This document shows positions 16,655-24,289 of a DNA stretch of 64,000 bases, piece after piece. The stretch is from positions 227,629 through 291,628 of the forward strand of contig NZ_JBFWFX010000002.1 of NCBI RefSeq assembly GCF_050286925.1. The letters run 5' to 3'. The position numbers and the translations under genes are program-made. Origin of the DNA: Caloranaerobacter sp050286925 (lineage in GTDB: Bacteria > Bacillota > Clostridia > Tissierellales > Thermohalobacteraceae). The notes beneath the pieces are model-generated. The model worked only from the letters and a program-made list of their open reading frames with translations, did no database searches and was not told the DNA's origin. The number at the start of each line of letters is the position of its first letter. Position 1 is the stretch's first letter.

Positions 16655-18319
16655 TTAGTTAATAGGAAATTGCTGAAGTATTATTTCTTTCCAATGTTTT
16701 TCCCAGATTTTTTTAGAAAAATGTTCAGATATTTTACGAGCATTTTTTCCCATATTTTTTCTTAATTTAGGGTTATTTATAAGCGTAATGATTGCATTTT
16801 TTAAATTTTCTTTGTTTATTTCTATTAAATATCCGTTGTAACCATGGATTATTAAATCTGTAAGTCCTCCTACTAATCCAGCAATTATTGGTTTTCCACA
16901 AGCCATAGCTTCAAGTAGTGAAAGTGAAGTTCCTTCTGAATATAGAGATGGAATAAGAACTATATTTGCATCTTTATAAGCCTTATACATTTCATTCATT
17001 TCATACCAAGTATATTCTATACGAGGATGTTTAGAGGCAAAAATTTTCATGTGTTTTTCAGATTCTTTAGTACCTCTTCCGACGAATGAAAATATAACAT
17101 TGTCATATTCATTAACTAGCTCAACAGCTACTTTTTTACAAACAGTCCATCCTCTACCTGGATGTAATCTACGAGGATATAGTATTTTAATATATCTTTT
17201 ATTAGTTAAAATAGAATTGCTTGGTTTAAATATCTTTAAATCTACATAATTAGGTATATATACCTTTTTACATTTGAGATTTGGATTAACTGCATTCAGC
17301 CAATTTATTGTATTTGTATCTACAGATACAAGTAAGTCTACTGCACTAAGGCCTTGAAAGAACCTGTTATACCAGAGTTTAGAACGCCACCATTGACGCT
17401 CACATGAATCCCACCAAATACCATGGCTTATACAAATAGAGTTAGGGAAAACATGTGGATATATTACATCCATGTTGAAATATATATGATAATCATAATC
17501 TTTAGCTACTTGATAGAATTTTTTATTAAGTTCTATAAAGAAATCTTGATCAAAACCTGGATCTCCAATTCCTTTTATTTTAATACCTTCATAAGTTCTC
17601 TCCCATTCTTCATGACCTGATGGCTGAAAAACATCTACTTGATATCCAAGTTTTTGTAGAAGTTTTGCTAAATCAATCAAATATCGCTCCCCACCACCGA
17701 ATAAACATCTATTACCATTCCATTCAAAAAATTGAGGTGTAATGATGGCTACTTTAGGCATAGGTTTTAAATATATTTTTCTTTTTTCTTCTGTAGAAAA
17801 TGTAATTTCTAATTTAGGTTGCCAATCTTTATTGCTATGTTTCTGACTGCAAAGACCTAATAAAGATGCATTATCTTTTTCATTCTCAGCTTTTATGATT
17901 ATACCGAAGTTCTTTTCTGGATTTTTTAACCACTCTCTAGTATATTCAGTTATATCCCAACTTATAGATTCCCATAGATGGTAATTAATTTTGGTTTGTA
18001 CTTTTCTGTTCTCATCATATGAAGGTTGATTTAAATAGCTTACATTTTTATCATTCCAATTTTCTGTTATAGGATGTATACTAAAAATATTCTCTTGTTC
18101 CATATAGTCATTTCGTATGCAAAAAAGTGTTAATTTTGCATTAATTATATTACAATTTTTAGGAAGATTACTTAAATCAAATTTTAGTAATATTCGGTAT
18201 TTTATATATGATTTAAAGTATCCTAAAAAGTAGTGAGTTTGATTTGAAAAATTTTTACTTTTTAAATAACTATCTATAAAAGTATCCATAACTGGAGAAA
18301 TATATATTGTTTTTTGCAC
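16655..18319 (-). CDS. DNRLRE-domain / GT4 glycosyltransferase fusion
   Basis: About 554 residues. Residues ~1-175 form a beta-sandwich DNRLRE (CBM96-like) module: metal-dependent-looking VMDTFIDSY start, YRILLKFDLSNLP, TENWNDKNVSYLNQP, WDITEYTREWL and GIIIKAENE. From ~187 a GT-B glycosyltransferase of the group 1/GT4 type follows: PKVAIITPQFFEWNG, FGGGERYLIDLAKLL, and the donor-site motif EGTSLSLLEAMACGKPI near 456. DNRLRE domains normally sit in secreted surface proteins, yet there is no signal peptide and the GT part should be cytoplasmic. GTG 18319 is chosen because AGGTGAT (18330-18324) is well spaced; GTG 18328 overlaps it. Possible role: decorating a spore or surface protein. No wall-glycan neighbours. 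Confidence 0.85.
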   Translation of the reverse strand: MQKTIYISPVMDTFIDSYLKSKNFSNQTHYFLGYFKSYIKYRILLKFDLSNLPKNCNIINAKLTLFCIRNDYMEQENIFSIHPITENWNDKNVSYLNQPSYDENRKVQTKINYHLWESISWDITEYTREWLKNPEKNFGIIIKAENEKDNASLLGLCSQKHSNKDWQPKLEITFSTEEKRKIYLKPMPKVAIITPQFFEWNGNRCLFGGGERYLIDLAKLLQKLGYQVDVFQPSGHEEWERTYEGIKIKGIGDPGFDQDFFIELNKKFYQVAKDYDYHIYFNMDVIYPHVFPNSICISHGIWWDSCERQWWRSKLWYNRFFQGLSAVDLLVSVDTNTINWLNAVNPNLKCKKVYIPNYVDLKIFKPSNSILTNKRYIKILYPRRLHPGRGWTVCKKVAVELVNEYDNVIFSFVGRGTKESEKHMKIFASKHPRIEYTWYEMNEMYKAYKDANIVLIPSLYSEGTSLSLLEAMACGKPIIAGLVGGLTDLIIHGYNGYLIEINKENLKNAIITLINNPKLRKNMGKNARKISEHFSKKIWEKHWKEIILQQFPIN

Positions 18320-18428
18320 AGTTATCACCTGCTTTAAAAAATAATAGGATAATGATAAAAATATAATTCTACTATAGAATATTATTGAATAGGAAAAATG
18401 TGCTTAAAAAAAATATTATAAAAAATAA

Positions 18429-18452
18429 AAAAGTGCCACGAATTAAGTGGCA
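18429..18452 (-). terminator. Terminator of the FtsH-like gene
   Basis: Read on the minus strand: TGCCAC, 7-nt loop, GTGGCA, then CTTTTTTATTTTT. The stem contains the stop codon (18443-18445). Confidence 0.85.
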
Positions 18453-20002
18453 GATTTTAGAGGAGTTTCATATTTAGAAAATATGTGTTCTAATTCATTA
18501 TTTTCGATTGTTTCGTATTCAAGAAGATAATTTGCAATATCTATAAGGATTATTTTGTTTTCTTTAATTAATTTCATAGTTTTTTTATAGCAATCGTCTA
18601 TTATCATTTTTATTTCTTTTTCTATTTTATCTATATTATATTTTATATATTGTTCTTTAATAGCTATATGCCCTAAAGAACTCATACCGTAGCTGCATAC
18701 CATTTCTTGAGCAATTTCAGTAGCTTTAGATAAGTCATCTTTTGCACCTGTTGTTATTTCACTAAATATTACTTCTTCAGCAGCTCTTCCTCCTAAAAGA
18801 ACCATAATTTTAGAAATGAGCTCTTTTTTTGTATGAAGATATCTATCTTCATCAGGAAATTTTAATACGTATCCTAAAGCCTGCCCTCTAGGTACTATAG
18901 AAATTTTTTGAATCATATCGACTTTTAATAGTTTACCTATGAGCGCATGCCCTGCCTCATGGTGAGCAACTATTTTTTTTTCTTTGAATAAAACGGACGG
19001 ATGTTTTAATTCTAACCCGGCAATTACTCTTTCTATAGCAGAATTAAAATCTTCAATATCTATTACAGTTTTATTTTTCCTTACAGCTATTATAGCAGCT
19101 TCATTAGCTATATTAGCTAATTGAGCTCCTGAAAATCCATGAGTTTTTTTCGCTATTTCTTTAATTTTAACACTAGAGTCTAAAGGTTTATTTTTAGTGT
19201 GAACTTTTAATATTTCTTCTCTAGCTCTTACATTAGGGTTGCCGACATATATATGCCTGTCGAATCTCCCTGGTCTAAGTAGGGCTTCGTCTAATAAATC
19301 AAGTCTATTTGTTGCACCAATCACAATGATAGTTTGAGTTTTATTAAAACCGTCCATTTCAATTAGTAACTGATTTAATGTTTGATCTTTTTCGTTATTA
19401 CTATCTGGATTTCTTTTTGAACCTATTGCATCTATTTCATCAATAAATATTATACTAGGAGCTTCTTTTTTTGCTTTTTCAAATAAAGTTCTTATTCTTT
19501 TGGCTCCGACACCTACATATTTTTCTACGAATTCTGAACCACTGGCATAGAAAAAAGATGAATTAGTTTCACCTGCTACGGCTTTAGCTAGAAGAGTTTT
19601 GCCAGTACCAGGAGGTCCATAAAAAAGTATACCATTTGGAATTTTAGCTCCCATTTTGTTATATTTTTCAGAGTTATTGATAAAATCTATAACTTCTTGA
19701 AGTTCTTCTTTTATTTCATCTAATCCTGCAACATCATTAAATGAAACTCTTGGTTTATTATTATCTTTTGAGCCATCTTCTTTTTTTTTCTTTTCATTAG
19801 TAATAGCTGCAGGAACTAGCTGAGGTTTACTGTCAAGTTTTAGATAATATATTAATAAACATAATGATATGATCCAAACAAGGAAACTATCACCTAATGT
19901 AAATTTATTAAGTGATAGGAAAGTTAAATACTTAGCATGAAGTAAAAATGAAGATACTGTTAGACTGATTATAGTTAATATGAATACTATTTTCTTTTTC
20001 AA
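18443..20002 (-). CDS. FtsH-like AAA+ zinc metalloprotease with shortened membrane region
   Basis: Membrane-bound ATP-dependent protease, 519 residues from TTG 20002 (AGGGTGG is 7-8 nt upstream; the upstream ATG 20062 has no such site). Walker A GPPGTGKT near 128, Walker B SIIFIDEIDAIG, second region of homology TNRLDLLDEALLRPGRFDR, zinc site HEAGH near 347 and the third ligand region EITTGAKDDLSKAT are all intact. Two membrane segments (about 3-20 and 33-50) are separated by only ~12 residues, so the ~70-residue extracytoplasmic domain of housekeeping FtsH is absent. Probably a paralogue with a special substrate, perhaps in sporulation. Monocistronic. Confidence 0.88.
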   Translation of the reverse strand: MKKKIVFILTIISLTVSSFLLHAKYLTFLSLNKFTLGDSFLVWIISLCLLIYYLKLDSKPQLVPAAITNEKKKKEDGSKDNNKPRVSFNDVAGLDEIKEELQEVIDFINNSEKYNKMGAKIPNGILFYGPPGTGKTLLAKAVAGETNSSFFYASGSEFVEKYVGVGAKRIRTLFEKAKKEAPSIIFIDEIDAIGSKRNPDSNNEKDQTLNQLLIEMDGFNKTQTIIVIGATNRLDLLDEALLRPGRFDRHIYVGNPNVRAREEILKVHTKNKPLDSSVKIKEIAKKTHGFSGAQLANIANEAAIIAVRKNKTVIDIEDFNSAIERVIAGLELKHPSVLFKEKKIVAHHEAGHALIGKLLKVDMIQKISIVPRGQALGYVLKFPDEDRYLHTKKELISKIMVLLGGRAAEEVIFSEITTGAKDDLSKATEIAQEMVCSYGMSSLGHIAIKEQYIKYNIDKIEKEIKMIIDDCYKKTMKLIKENKIILIDIANYLLEYETIENNELEHIFSKYETPLKSAT

Positions 20003-20345
20003 TATAGAACCACCCTTTATGTGATATTTTTTAGTCAAACTGAATATTATGATAAAGTGCAAATTTAAATACTGTATTAGTTTTTTACTATTAGTTTAAC
20101 CAAATAGATATGTAATATTTAATAGATATATAAGTTATAAAGGAAAAATAAACAGTATATAGAATAGTTATAAATATCTCCTATTTAATTTTCTGAAAGT
20201 TTTTTTAAAACCAAAGTTTTTATTTTTAACAAACGGAAAATATTGTCAACATCTTATGGTTTATCAAAATTTTATTACCAATTTAAATACTTAAATTCAT
20301 GTATAGTTGGAAATTCTATTAAAAATAGAAAGAGGAGGTTTTGTT
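20003..20345. other. Divergent intergenic region, no clear structure
   Basis: About 340 nt of very AT-rich sequence between the divergent protease and dipeptidase genes. I see no open frame with a ribosome site, no hairpin longer than 6 bp and no convincing consensus promoter. The only strong element is the AGGAGG of pepV at 20333-20338. Confidence 0.5.
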
Positions 20346-21746
20346 ATGGATTTTGAAAAAATAATAGACAGCTACAAAGATGATATTATTAAATCGACTC
20401 AAGAGTTGATAAGAATTAAGAGCGTTGAAGGTGAGCCAAAACCAGGTATGCCATTTGGTGAAGGACCAAATGAAGCTCTTGAATATGCATTGAAATTAGC
20501 TGAAAGTATGGGCTTTGAAACTTTAAATGTTGATGGATATGCAGGGCACGCTGATTTAGGAGAAGGAGAAGAAGTTGTAGGAGTATTGGTGCATTTGGAT
20601 GTCGTTCCAGAAGGTGATGGTTGGACTTATCCACCATATGCTGCTGAAATACATGACGGGAAAATATACGGTAGAGGTGCTATTGATGATAAGGGTCCTA
20701 CAATAGCTTCTTTATATGCCATGAAGGCTATAAAAGAGTCTGGAGTTAAACTTAATAAAAAAATAAGAATAATATTTGGAACTAATGAAGAATCTGGATG
20801 GGGCGGTATAAATTATTATCTTAAAAAAGTAAAAGCTCCAGATTTAGCTTTTACGCCAGATGCAGATTTTCCAGTTATACATGGTGAAATGGGTATATTA
20901 ATTTTTAATATTGAGAAAAAGTTTGAAAAGAAATGTAATTGTGCAGTTAAGATAAATTATATTAAAGGCGGTAATAGACCTAACATGGTTCCAGACTATT
21001 GTGAGGCAATGCTTGAAGTGGCTGATGAAAAGAGAGGGTTTGTTAAAGAAAAATTTGATAAATTTATCAAAAGAACAGGATACAAACTTTCATTAGATGA
21101 TAGAGGAAAGCAGGTAATAATTAAGTCTTATGGTATATCTGCACATGGTAGTACTCCACAGGCAGGTAAAAACGCTATTTCTCAATTGATTGCGTTTTTA
21201 GGAGAAGTAGTTGAATGTGATTGTGATGCAAGTGAATTTGTTAAATTATACAATAGAAAGATAGGTATGGAGTATAATGGGCAATCTATAGGCTGTGGAT
21301 TTGAAGATAGTGTATCTGGTAAATTAGTATTTAATGTTGGTGTTATTAATATGAATGAGGATGAGGTTAAAGTTTCAGTAAATATAAGATATCCGATAGA
21401 ATATAAGAGTGAAGATGTTTATAAAGGAATGGAGGAAGAATTGAAAGGTACAGGAGTAAAAATAGTACATATAGAACATTTACCACCTATATATGTTCCA
21501 AGTGAAGATACACTTGTTCAAAAATTAATGAGTGTGTATAGGGAAGTTACTGGTGATTACGATAGTAAACCTATTACAATAGGTGGAGGAACTTATGCAA
21601 GAGCTATGAAAAATGCTGTGGCATTTGGCCCATTATTCCCTGGTCAAGAAGAATTAGCTCATCAGAAAGATGAATATATAGCTATAGATGATTTGATTAA
21701 GATAACAAAATTATATGCAAAAGCTTTATATGAACTTGCCAGATAA
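20346..21746 (+). CDS. pepV: Dipeptidase PepV (M20 family, Sapep type)
   Basis: 466-residue cytoplasmic zinc dipeptidase for peptide utilisation. Metal and catalytic sites visible: H83-x-D85 in LVHLDVVPEGDGW, the bridging Asp in GRGAIDDKGP, the catalytic Glu pair in TNEESGWGG, DADFPVIHGEMG, the lid-domain HGSTPQAGKNA, and GGGTYARAM near the C-terminus. Start ATG 20346 lies 7 nt after AGGAGG; the upstream in-frame ATG 20307 has no ribosome site. Monocistronic. Confidence 0.92.
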   Translation: MDFEKIIDSYKDDIIKSTQELIRIKSVEGEPKPGMPFGEGPNEALEYALKLAESMGFETLNVDGYAGHADLGEGEEVVGVLVHLDVVPEGDGWTYPPYAAEIHDGKIYGRGAIDDKGPTIASLYAMKAIKESGVKLNKKIRIIFGTNEESGWGGINYYLKKVKAPDLAFTPDADFPVIHGEMGILIFNIEKKFEKKCNCAVKINYIKGGNRPNMVPDYCEAMLEVADEKRGFVKEKFDKFIKRTGYKLSLDDRGKQVIIKSYGISAHGSTPQAGKNAISQLIAFLGEVVECDCDASEFVKLYNRKIGMEYNGQSIGCGFEDSVSGKLVFNVGVINMNEDEVKVSVNIRYPIEYKSEDVYKGMEEELKGTGVKIVHIEHLPPIYVPSEDTLVQKLMSVYREVTGDYDSKPITIGGGTYARAMKNAVAFGPLFPGQEELAHQKDEYIAIDDLIKITKLYAKALYELAR

Positions 21747-21761
21747 CTTTGCTAATTTATT

Positions 21762-21796
21762 GGCTAACAGTTATTATTTTGGCTGTTAGCCTTTTT
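21762..21796 (+). terminator. Terminator after pepV
   Basis: 9-bp stem GGCTAACAG/CTGTTAGCC, 12-nt loop, TTTTT. Confidence 0.88.
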
Positions 21797-21829
21797 ATTT
21801 AGGTAATATATGGGAGGTGTTGTATTAAC

Positions 21830-22096
21830 ATGTCATCAGCAGCTATTATTGCTATAAAGAAGAAGTATAGAGAAAAAGTGAATCGAAAGGCTTGTGAAAT
21901 AGTTGCAGAAGTATTAGTTGAAATATTAGATGAAATAAATGTAAATGATGAGAAGATAATAACAGCTATTAAAAAAGAAAAAGATATAAATATTTTGAAA
22001 GCTTATTTAAAAGCTGTAGCAAAACGGGATATAGAAGAGCTTAGGAGTCTTATTATTAGAGCTAATGAAAGCTACATGAATGAAAAAAATAGTTAA
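21830..22096 (+). CDS. Small helical hypothetical protein
   Basis: 88 residues, not recognised. Predicted almost all-helical and highly charged (KKKYREKVNRKACEIVAEVL; EILDEINVNDEKIITAIKKEKD), without a signal or membrane segment. Good GGGAGGTG site 10 nt before ATG. The AT-rich downstream segment contains decayed sequences, so it may belong to a once larger locus. Confidence 0.6.
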   Translation: MSSAAIIAIKKKYREKVNRKACEIVAEVLVEILDEINVNDEKIITAIKKEKDINILKAYLKAVAKRDIEELRSLIIRANESYMNEKNS

Positions 22097-22331
22097 TATT
22101 AAACTAATTTGTTTAAAGGTAAAAATTGTAGAAAAATGTCGGGGAAAATTTATATTAAATGAAGATGGCTTTACACCTTTATATATAGCAGTAAGTTGGG
22201 GATATGTAGATATAGTGGATTATTTAATTAGTAAGAATGTAAATATTGATCCTAAAACTAATAGTCTCAGACACCTCTTTTGTTTTAGTCTAAAATCCAA
22301 TCTTTCAAGCATTTGCTTTTATAATCCATAG
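22080..22331 (+). pseudogene. Ankyrin-repeat remnant
   Basis: The 83-codon frame overlaps the previous gene by 17 nt and has no ribosome site at its ATG. Its middle contains one convincing ankyrin unit (EDGFTPLYIAVSWGYVDIVD, then YLISKNVNIDPK at about residues 28-60), with unrelated sequence on either side. Probably the surviving piece of a larger ankyrin-repeat gene. Confidence 0.55.
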
Positions 22332-22428
22332 GAAATTATAATAAAATCCTATATTTTAAAGATTTAATGTTGATTTTATTTGAAACTTCGTCTGGCATGT
22401 TTACATGCTAGAGTCGTTATAAACAGCA

Positions 22429-22518
22429 TTAATTTGTGGATAATTTTAAATATAATTTCCGTAATGGATATAGGCAAAATATACCTTAATTTATTTAAAT
22501 CGAAGATTTTGTTCTTTT
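22429..22518 (+). repeat. ~90-bp IS-remnant repeat, copy 1
   Basis: Block beginning TTTGTGGATAA and containing AAATATAATTTCCGTAATGG, then ending with the 22-mer that also occurs at 1998-2019. A copy of about 85% identity lies at 54709-54792 beside an IS4-type transposase fragment, hence the IS assignment. The surrounding stretch 22332-22616 has no gene. GTTGAACACTAATGAG at 22542-22557 is a variant of the CACTAGTGTTCAA end repeat seen elsewhere. Confidence 0.65.
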
Positions 22519-22616
22519 ATAGATATTTAAAAAGATAAATTCGTTGAACACTAATGAGTTATGATTGTTATTTCAAATGAGTTATGATAAAATGATACAA
22601 AGTGAAGGGAATTAGA

Positions 22617-22786
22617 ATGGATGAGAAAACTTTTCAATTGTTAGAGAATTTGATGTTTTTTCTCAATTGTCAGAACAAAATGATAGAATTGAAAGAAAAC
22701 TTGAAGTTATTGAAACTACTATAAAAGATAAGAGTATAGTCGTATCGAAAGATTACTACATACAGTTACTTAGGAAAGTGGAATAG
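22617..22786 (+). pseudogene. Frameshifted small coiled-coil gene
   Basis: ATG 22617 follows GAAGGGAATTAGA and gives MDEKTFQLLEN; the sequence then continues convincingly only in another frame as FDVFSQLSEQNDRIERKLEV, IETTIKDKSIVVSKDYYIQL, LRKVE to TAG 22784. A single frameshift near 22650 explains this. The product would be a ~56-residue charged coiled coil of unknown role. Confidence 0.5.
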
Positions 22787-22852
22787 AGAGTTTAAATGTT
22801 CTCTATGAGTTTGTTGACAAAGCAAATTATTTATGAAAATAGTAATAAGTTA

Positions 22853-22881
22853 TTGACAAAATGGATATTTTAGAATATAAT
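22853..22881 (+). promoter_or_regulatory. Consensus promoter of infC-rpmI-rplT
   Basis: TTGACA, 17-nt spacer, TATAAT: perfect sigma-A hexamers, as expected for a ribosomal-protein operon. Start near 22888. Confidence 0.85.
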
Positions 22882-22887
22882 GTACTG

Positions 22888-23013
22888 GAGTAAAATAAAG
22901 TAGAAGCTATCCGCTTCTCACCCTATGGCTCGGCTTATAGGGTTAATTATGGCAAAGTTGTACTTTACCTATGTATTTTAGGCGGATAGTATACTCTTTT
23001 ACTATCCGCTTTT
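22888..23013 (+). promoter_or_regulatory. L20 leader (attenuator of infC operon)
   Basis: Structured leader upstream of infC. The 3' end is an intrinsic terminator: GCGGATAGT (22982-22990), loop, ACTATCCGC (23001-23009), then TTTT. The segment CTATCCGC at 22907-22914 can pair instead with GCGGATAG (22982-22989) and form the antiterminator. In Bacillus and relatives such leaders bind L20 and terminate transcription when L20 is in excess; assignment by position and the competing pairings. Confidence 0.8.
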
Positions 23014-23051
23014 ATATATTATAAGGAAAAAATACCAGGAGGTGTCCTAAT

Positions 23052-23558
23052 ATTAAAGAACTTCAAATTAATGAACAAATTAGGGATAAGGAAGTAAGAT
23101 TAATAGACGTGGATGGTAGCCAGCTTGGAGTAATGCCAGTAAAAAAAGCACAACAAATAGCAAGAGAAAGAAAACTTGACTTGGTTAAAGTTGCTCCTAA
23201 TGCAAATCCACCAGTATGCCGTATAATGGATTATGGCAAATACAAGTACGAGCAGGCTAAAAAAGCTAAAGAAGCGAAGAAAAATCAAAAGGTGATTAAT
23301 GTTAAGGAAATTAGATTAACACCTAATATCGAAGAACATGATTTGAACGTAAAAGCTAGAAAGGCTATTAAATTCTTAGAAAATGGTGATAGAGTTAAAG
23401 TAACAGTAAGATTCAGAGGTAGAGAATTAGGCTATACTGATAAAGGTGAAGAAGTATTGATGAAGTTTGCAGAATTAACAAAAGAAGTTGGTAATATAGA
23501 TAAAAAACCTAAACTTGAAGGAAGAAATATGATTATGATTTTAAGTCCTATAAATTAA
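23052..23558 (+). CDS. infC: Translation initiation factor IF-3, AUU start
   Basis: 168 residues. Binds 30S subunits, prevents premature 50S joining and proofreads initiator tRNA and start codon. The protein begins at ATT 23052, 9 nt after AGGAGG: KELQINEQIRDKEVRLIDVD, the canonical IF3 N-terminus; no ATG/GTG/TTG is available there, and the GTG at 23109 lies inside the conserved domain. Rare AUU-type starts are a known feature of infC and allow IF3 to repress its own synthesis. N-domain to ~75, linker rich in Lys/Ala, C-domain with VKEIRLTPNIEEHDL and ending MIMILSPIN. First gene of the infC-rpmI-rplT operon. Confidence 0.95.
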   Translation: MKELQINEQIRDKEVRLIDVDGSQLGVMPVKKAQQIARERKLDLVKVAPNANPPVCRIMDYGKYKYEQAKKAKEAKKNQKVINVKEIRLTPNIEEHDLNVKARKAIKFLENGDRVKVTVRFRGRELGYTDKGEEVLMKFAELTKEVGNIDKKPKLEGRNMIMILSPIN

Positions 23559-23580
23559 TTAACTGAGGGGAGGAATTCAG

Positions 23581-23775
23581 ATGCCAAAAATGAAAACTCA
23601 TAGAGGAGCTGCTAAAAGATTTAAGAAAACAGGCAAAGGACAACTTAAAAGATATAAGGCTTATAAGAGTCATATATTAACTAAAAAGACTGCAAAGAGA
23701 AAGAGAAATCTTAGAAAATCTTCATTAGTTAGTGCAGCTGACTATAAGAGGGTTAGTAAGTTACTACCATATTAA
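23581..23775 (+). CDS. rpmI: 50S ribosomal protein L35
   Basis: 64-residue basic protein of the large subunit; KMKTHRGAAKRFKKTGKG at the N-terminus and the Lys/Arg-rich remainder are diagnostic. Starts 22 nt after infC behind GAGGGGAGG. Confidence 0.97.
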   Translation: MPKMKTHRGAAKRFKKTGKGQLKRYKAYKSHILTKKTAKRKRNLRKSSLVSAADYKRVSKLLPY

Positions 23776-23807
23776 AATAATGATATACGTAAAGGAGGTA
23801 GCATAGA

Positions 23808-24164
23808 ATGGCAAGGGTAAAAAAAGCGTTAAATGCTAGAAAAAAGCATAAAAAGATATTAAAACTTGCAAAAGGTTATTATGGAGCAAAAAGTAAGCAG
23901 TTCAGACCAGCAAATGAAGCCGTAATGAGAGCACTTAGATTTGCTTATATAGGTAGAAAATTAAGAAAGAGAGATTTTAGAAAGCTTTGGATAAGCAGAA
24001 TAAATGCTGCTGCTAGACTAAATGGAATGTCATACAGCAGATTTATAAATGGACTTAAAAAAGCTAATATAGAAATAAATAGAAAAATGTTATCAGAAAT
24101 GGCTATACATGATCCAGAAGGATTTAAAAAACTTGTTGAAGTTGCAAAAAGTAGTTTAAATTAA
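23808..24164 (+). CDS. rplT: 50S ribosomal protein L20
   Basis: 118 residues, full length; early assembly protein and presumed effector of the L20 leader. ARVKKALNARKKHKKILKLA and FRKLWISRINAAARLNG are family hallmarks. AAAGGAGG precedes the ATG; operon ends at the hairpin from 24171. Confidence 0.97.
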   Translation: MARVKKALNARKKHKKILKLAKGYYGAKSKQFRPANEAVMRALRFAYIGRKLRKRDFRKLWISRINAAARLNGMSYSRFINGLKKANIEINRKMLSEMAIHDPEGFKKLVEVAKSSLN

Positions 24165-24170
24165 TATAAA

Positions 24171-24206
24171 AATAAAAGTTCCGGTTACGGGACTTTTATT
24201 TTTTCA
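24171..24206 (+). terminator. Terminator of the infC operon
   Basis: 13-bp stem AATAAAAGTTCCG with one wobble to CGGGACTTTTATT, 4-nt loop GTTA, followed by TTTT. Confidence 0.88.
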
Positions 24207-24289
24207 AACATAACTTTTAATAATAGGTATAAAATGGTATAATAAAAATAATTTAAGTTGTAACAGTATACAATAATATTTACTAGGGG

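Noticed and set aside
20416..20637. 73-codon minus-strand frame opposite pepV
   Set aside because: His/Leu/Gln-rich antisense reading of a conserved metallopeptidase segment.
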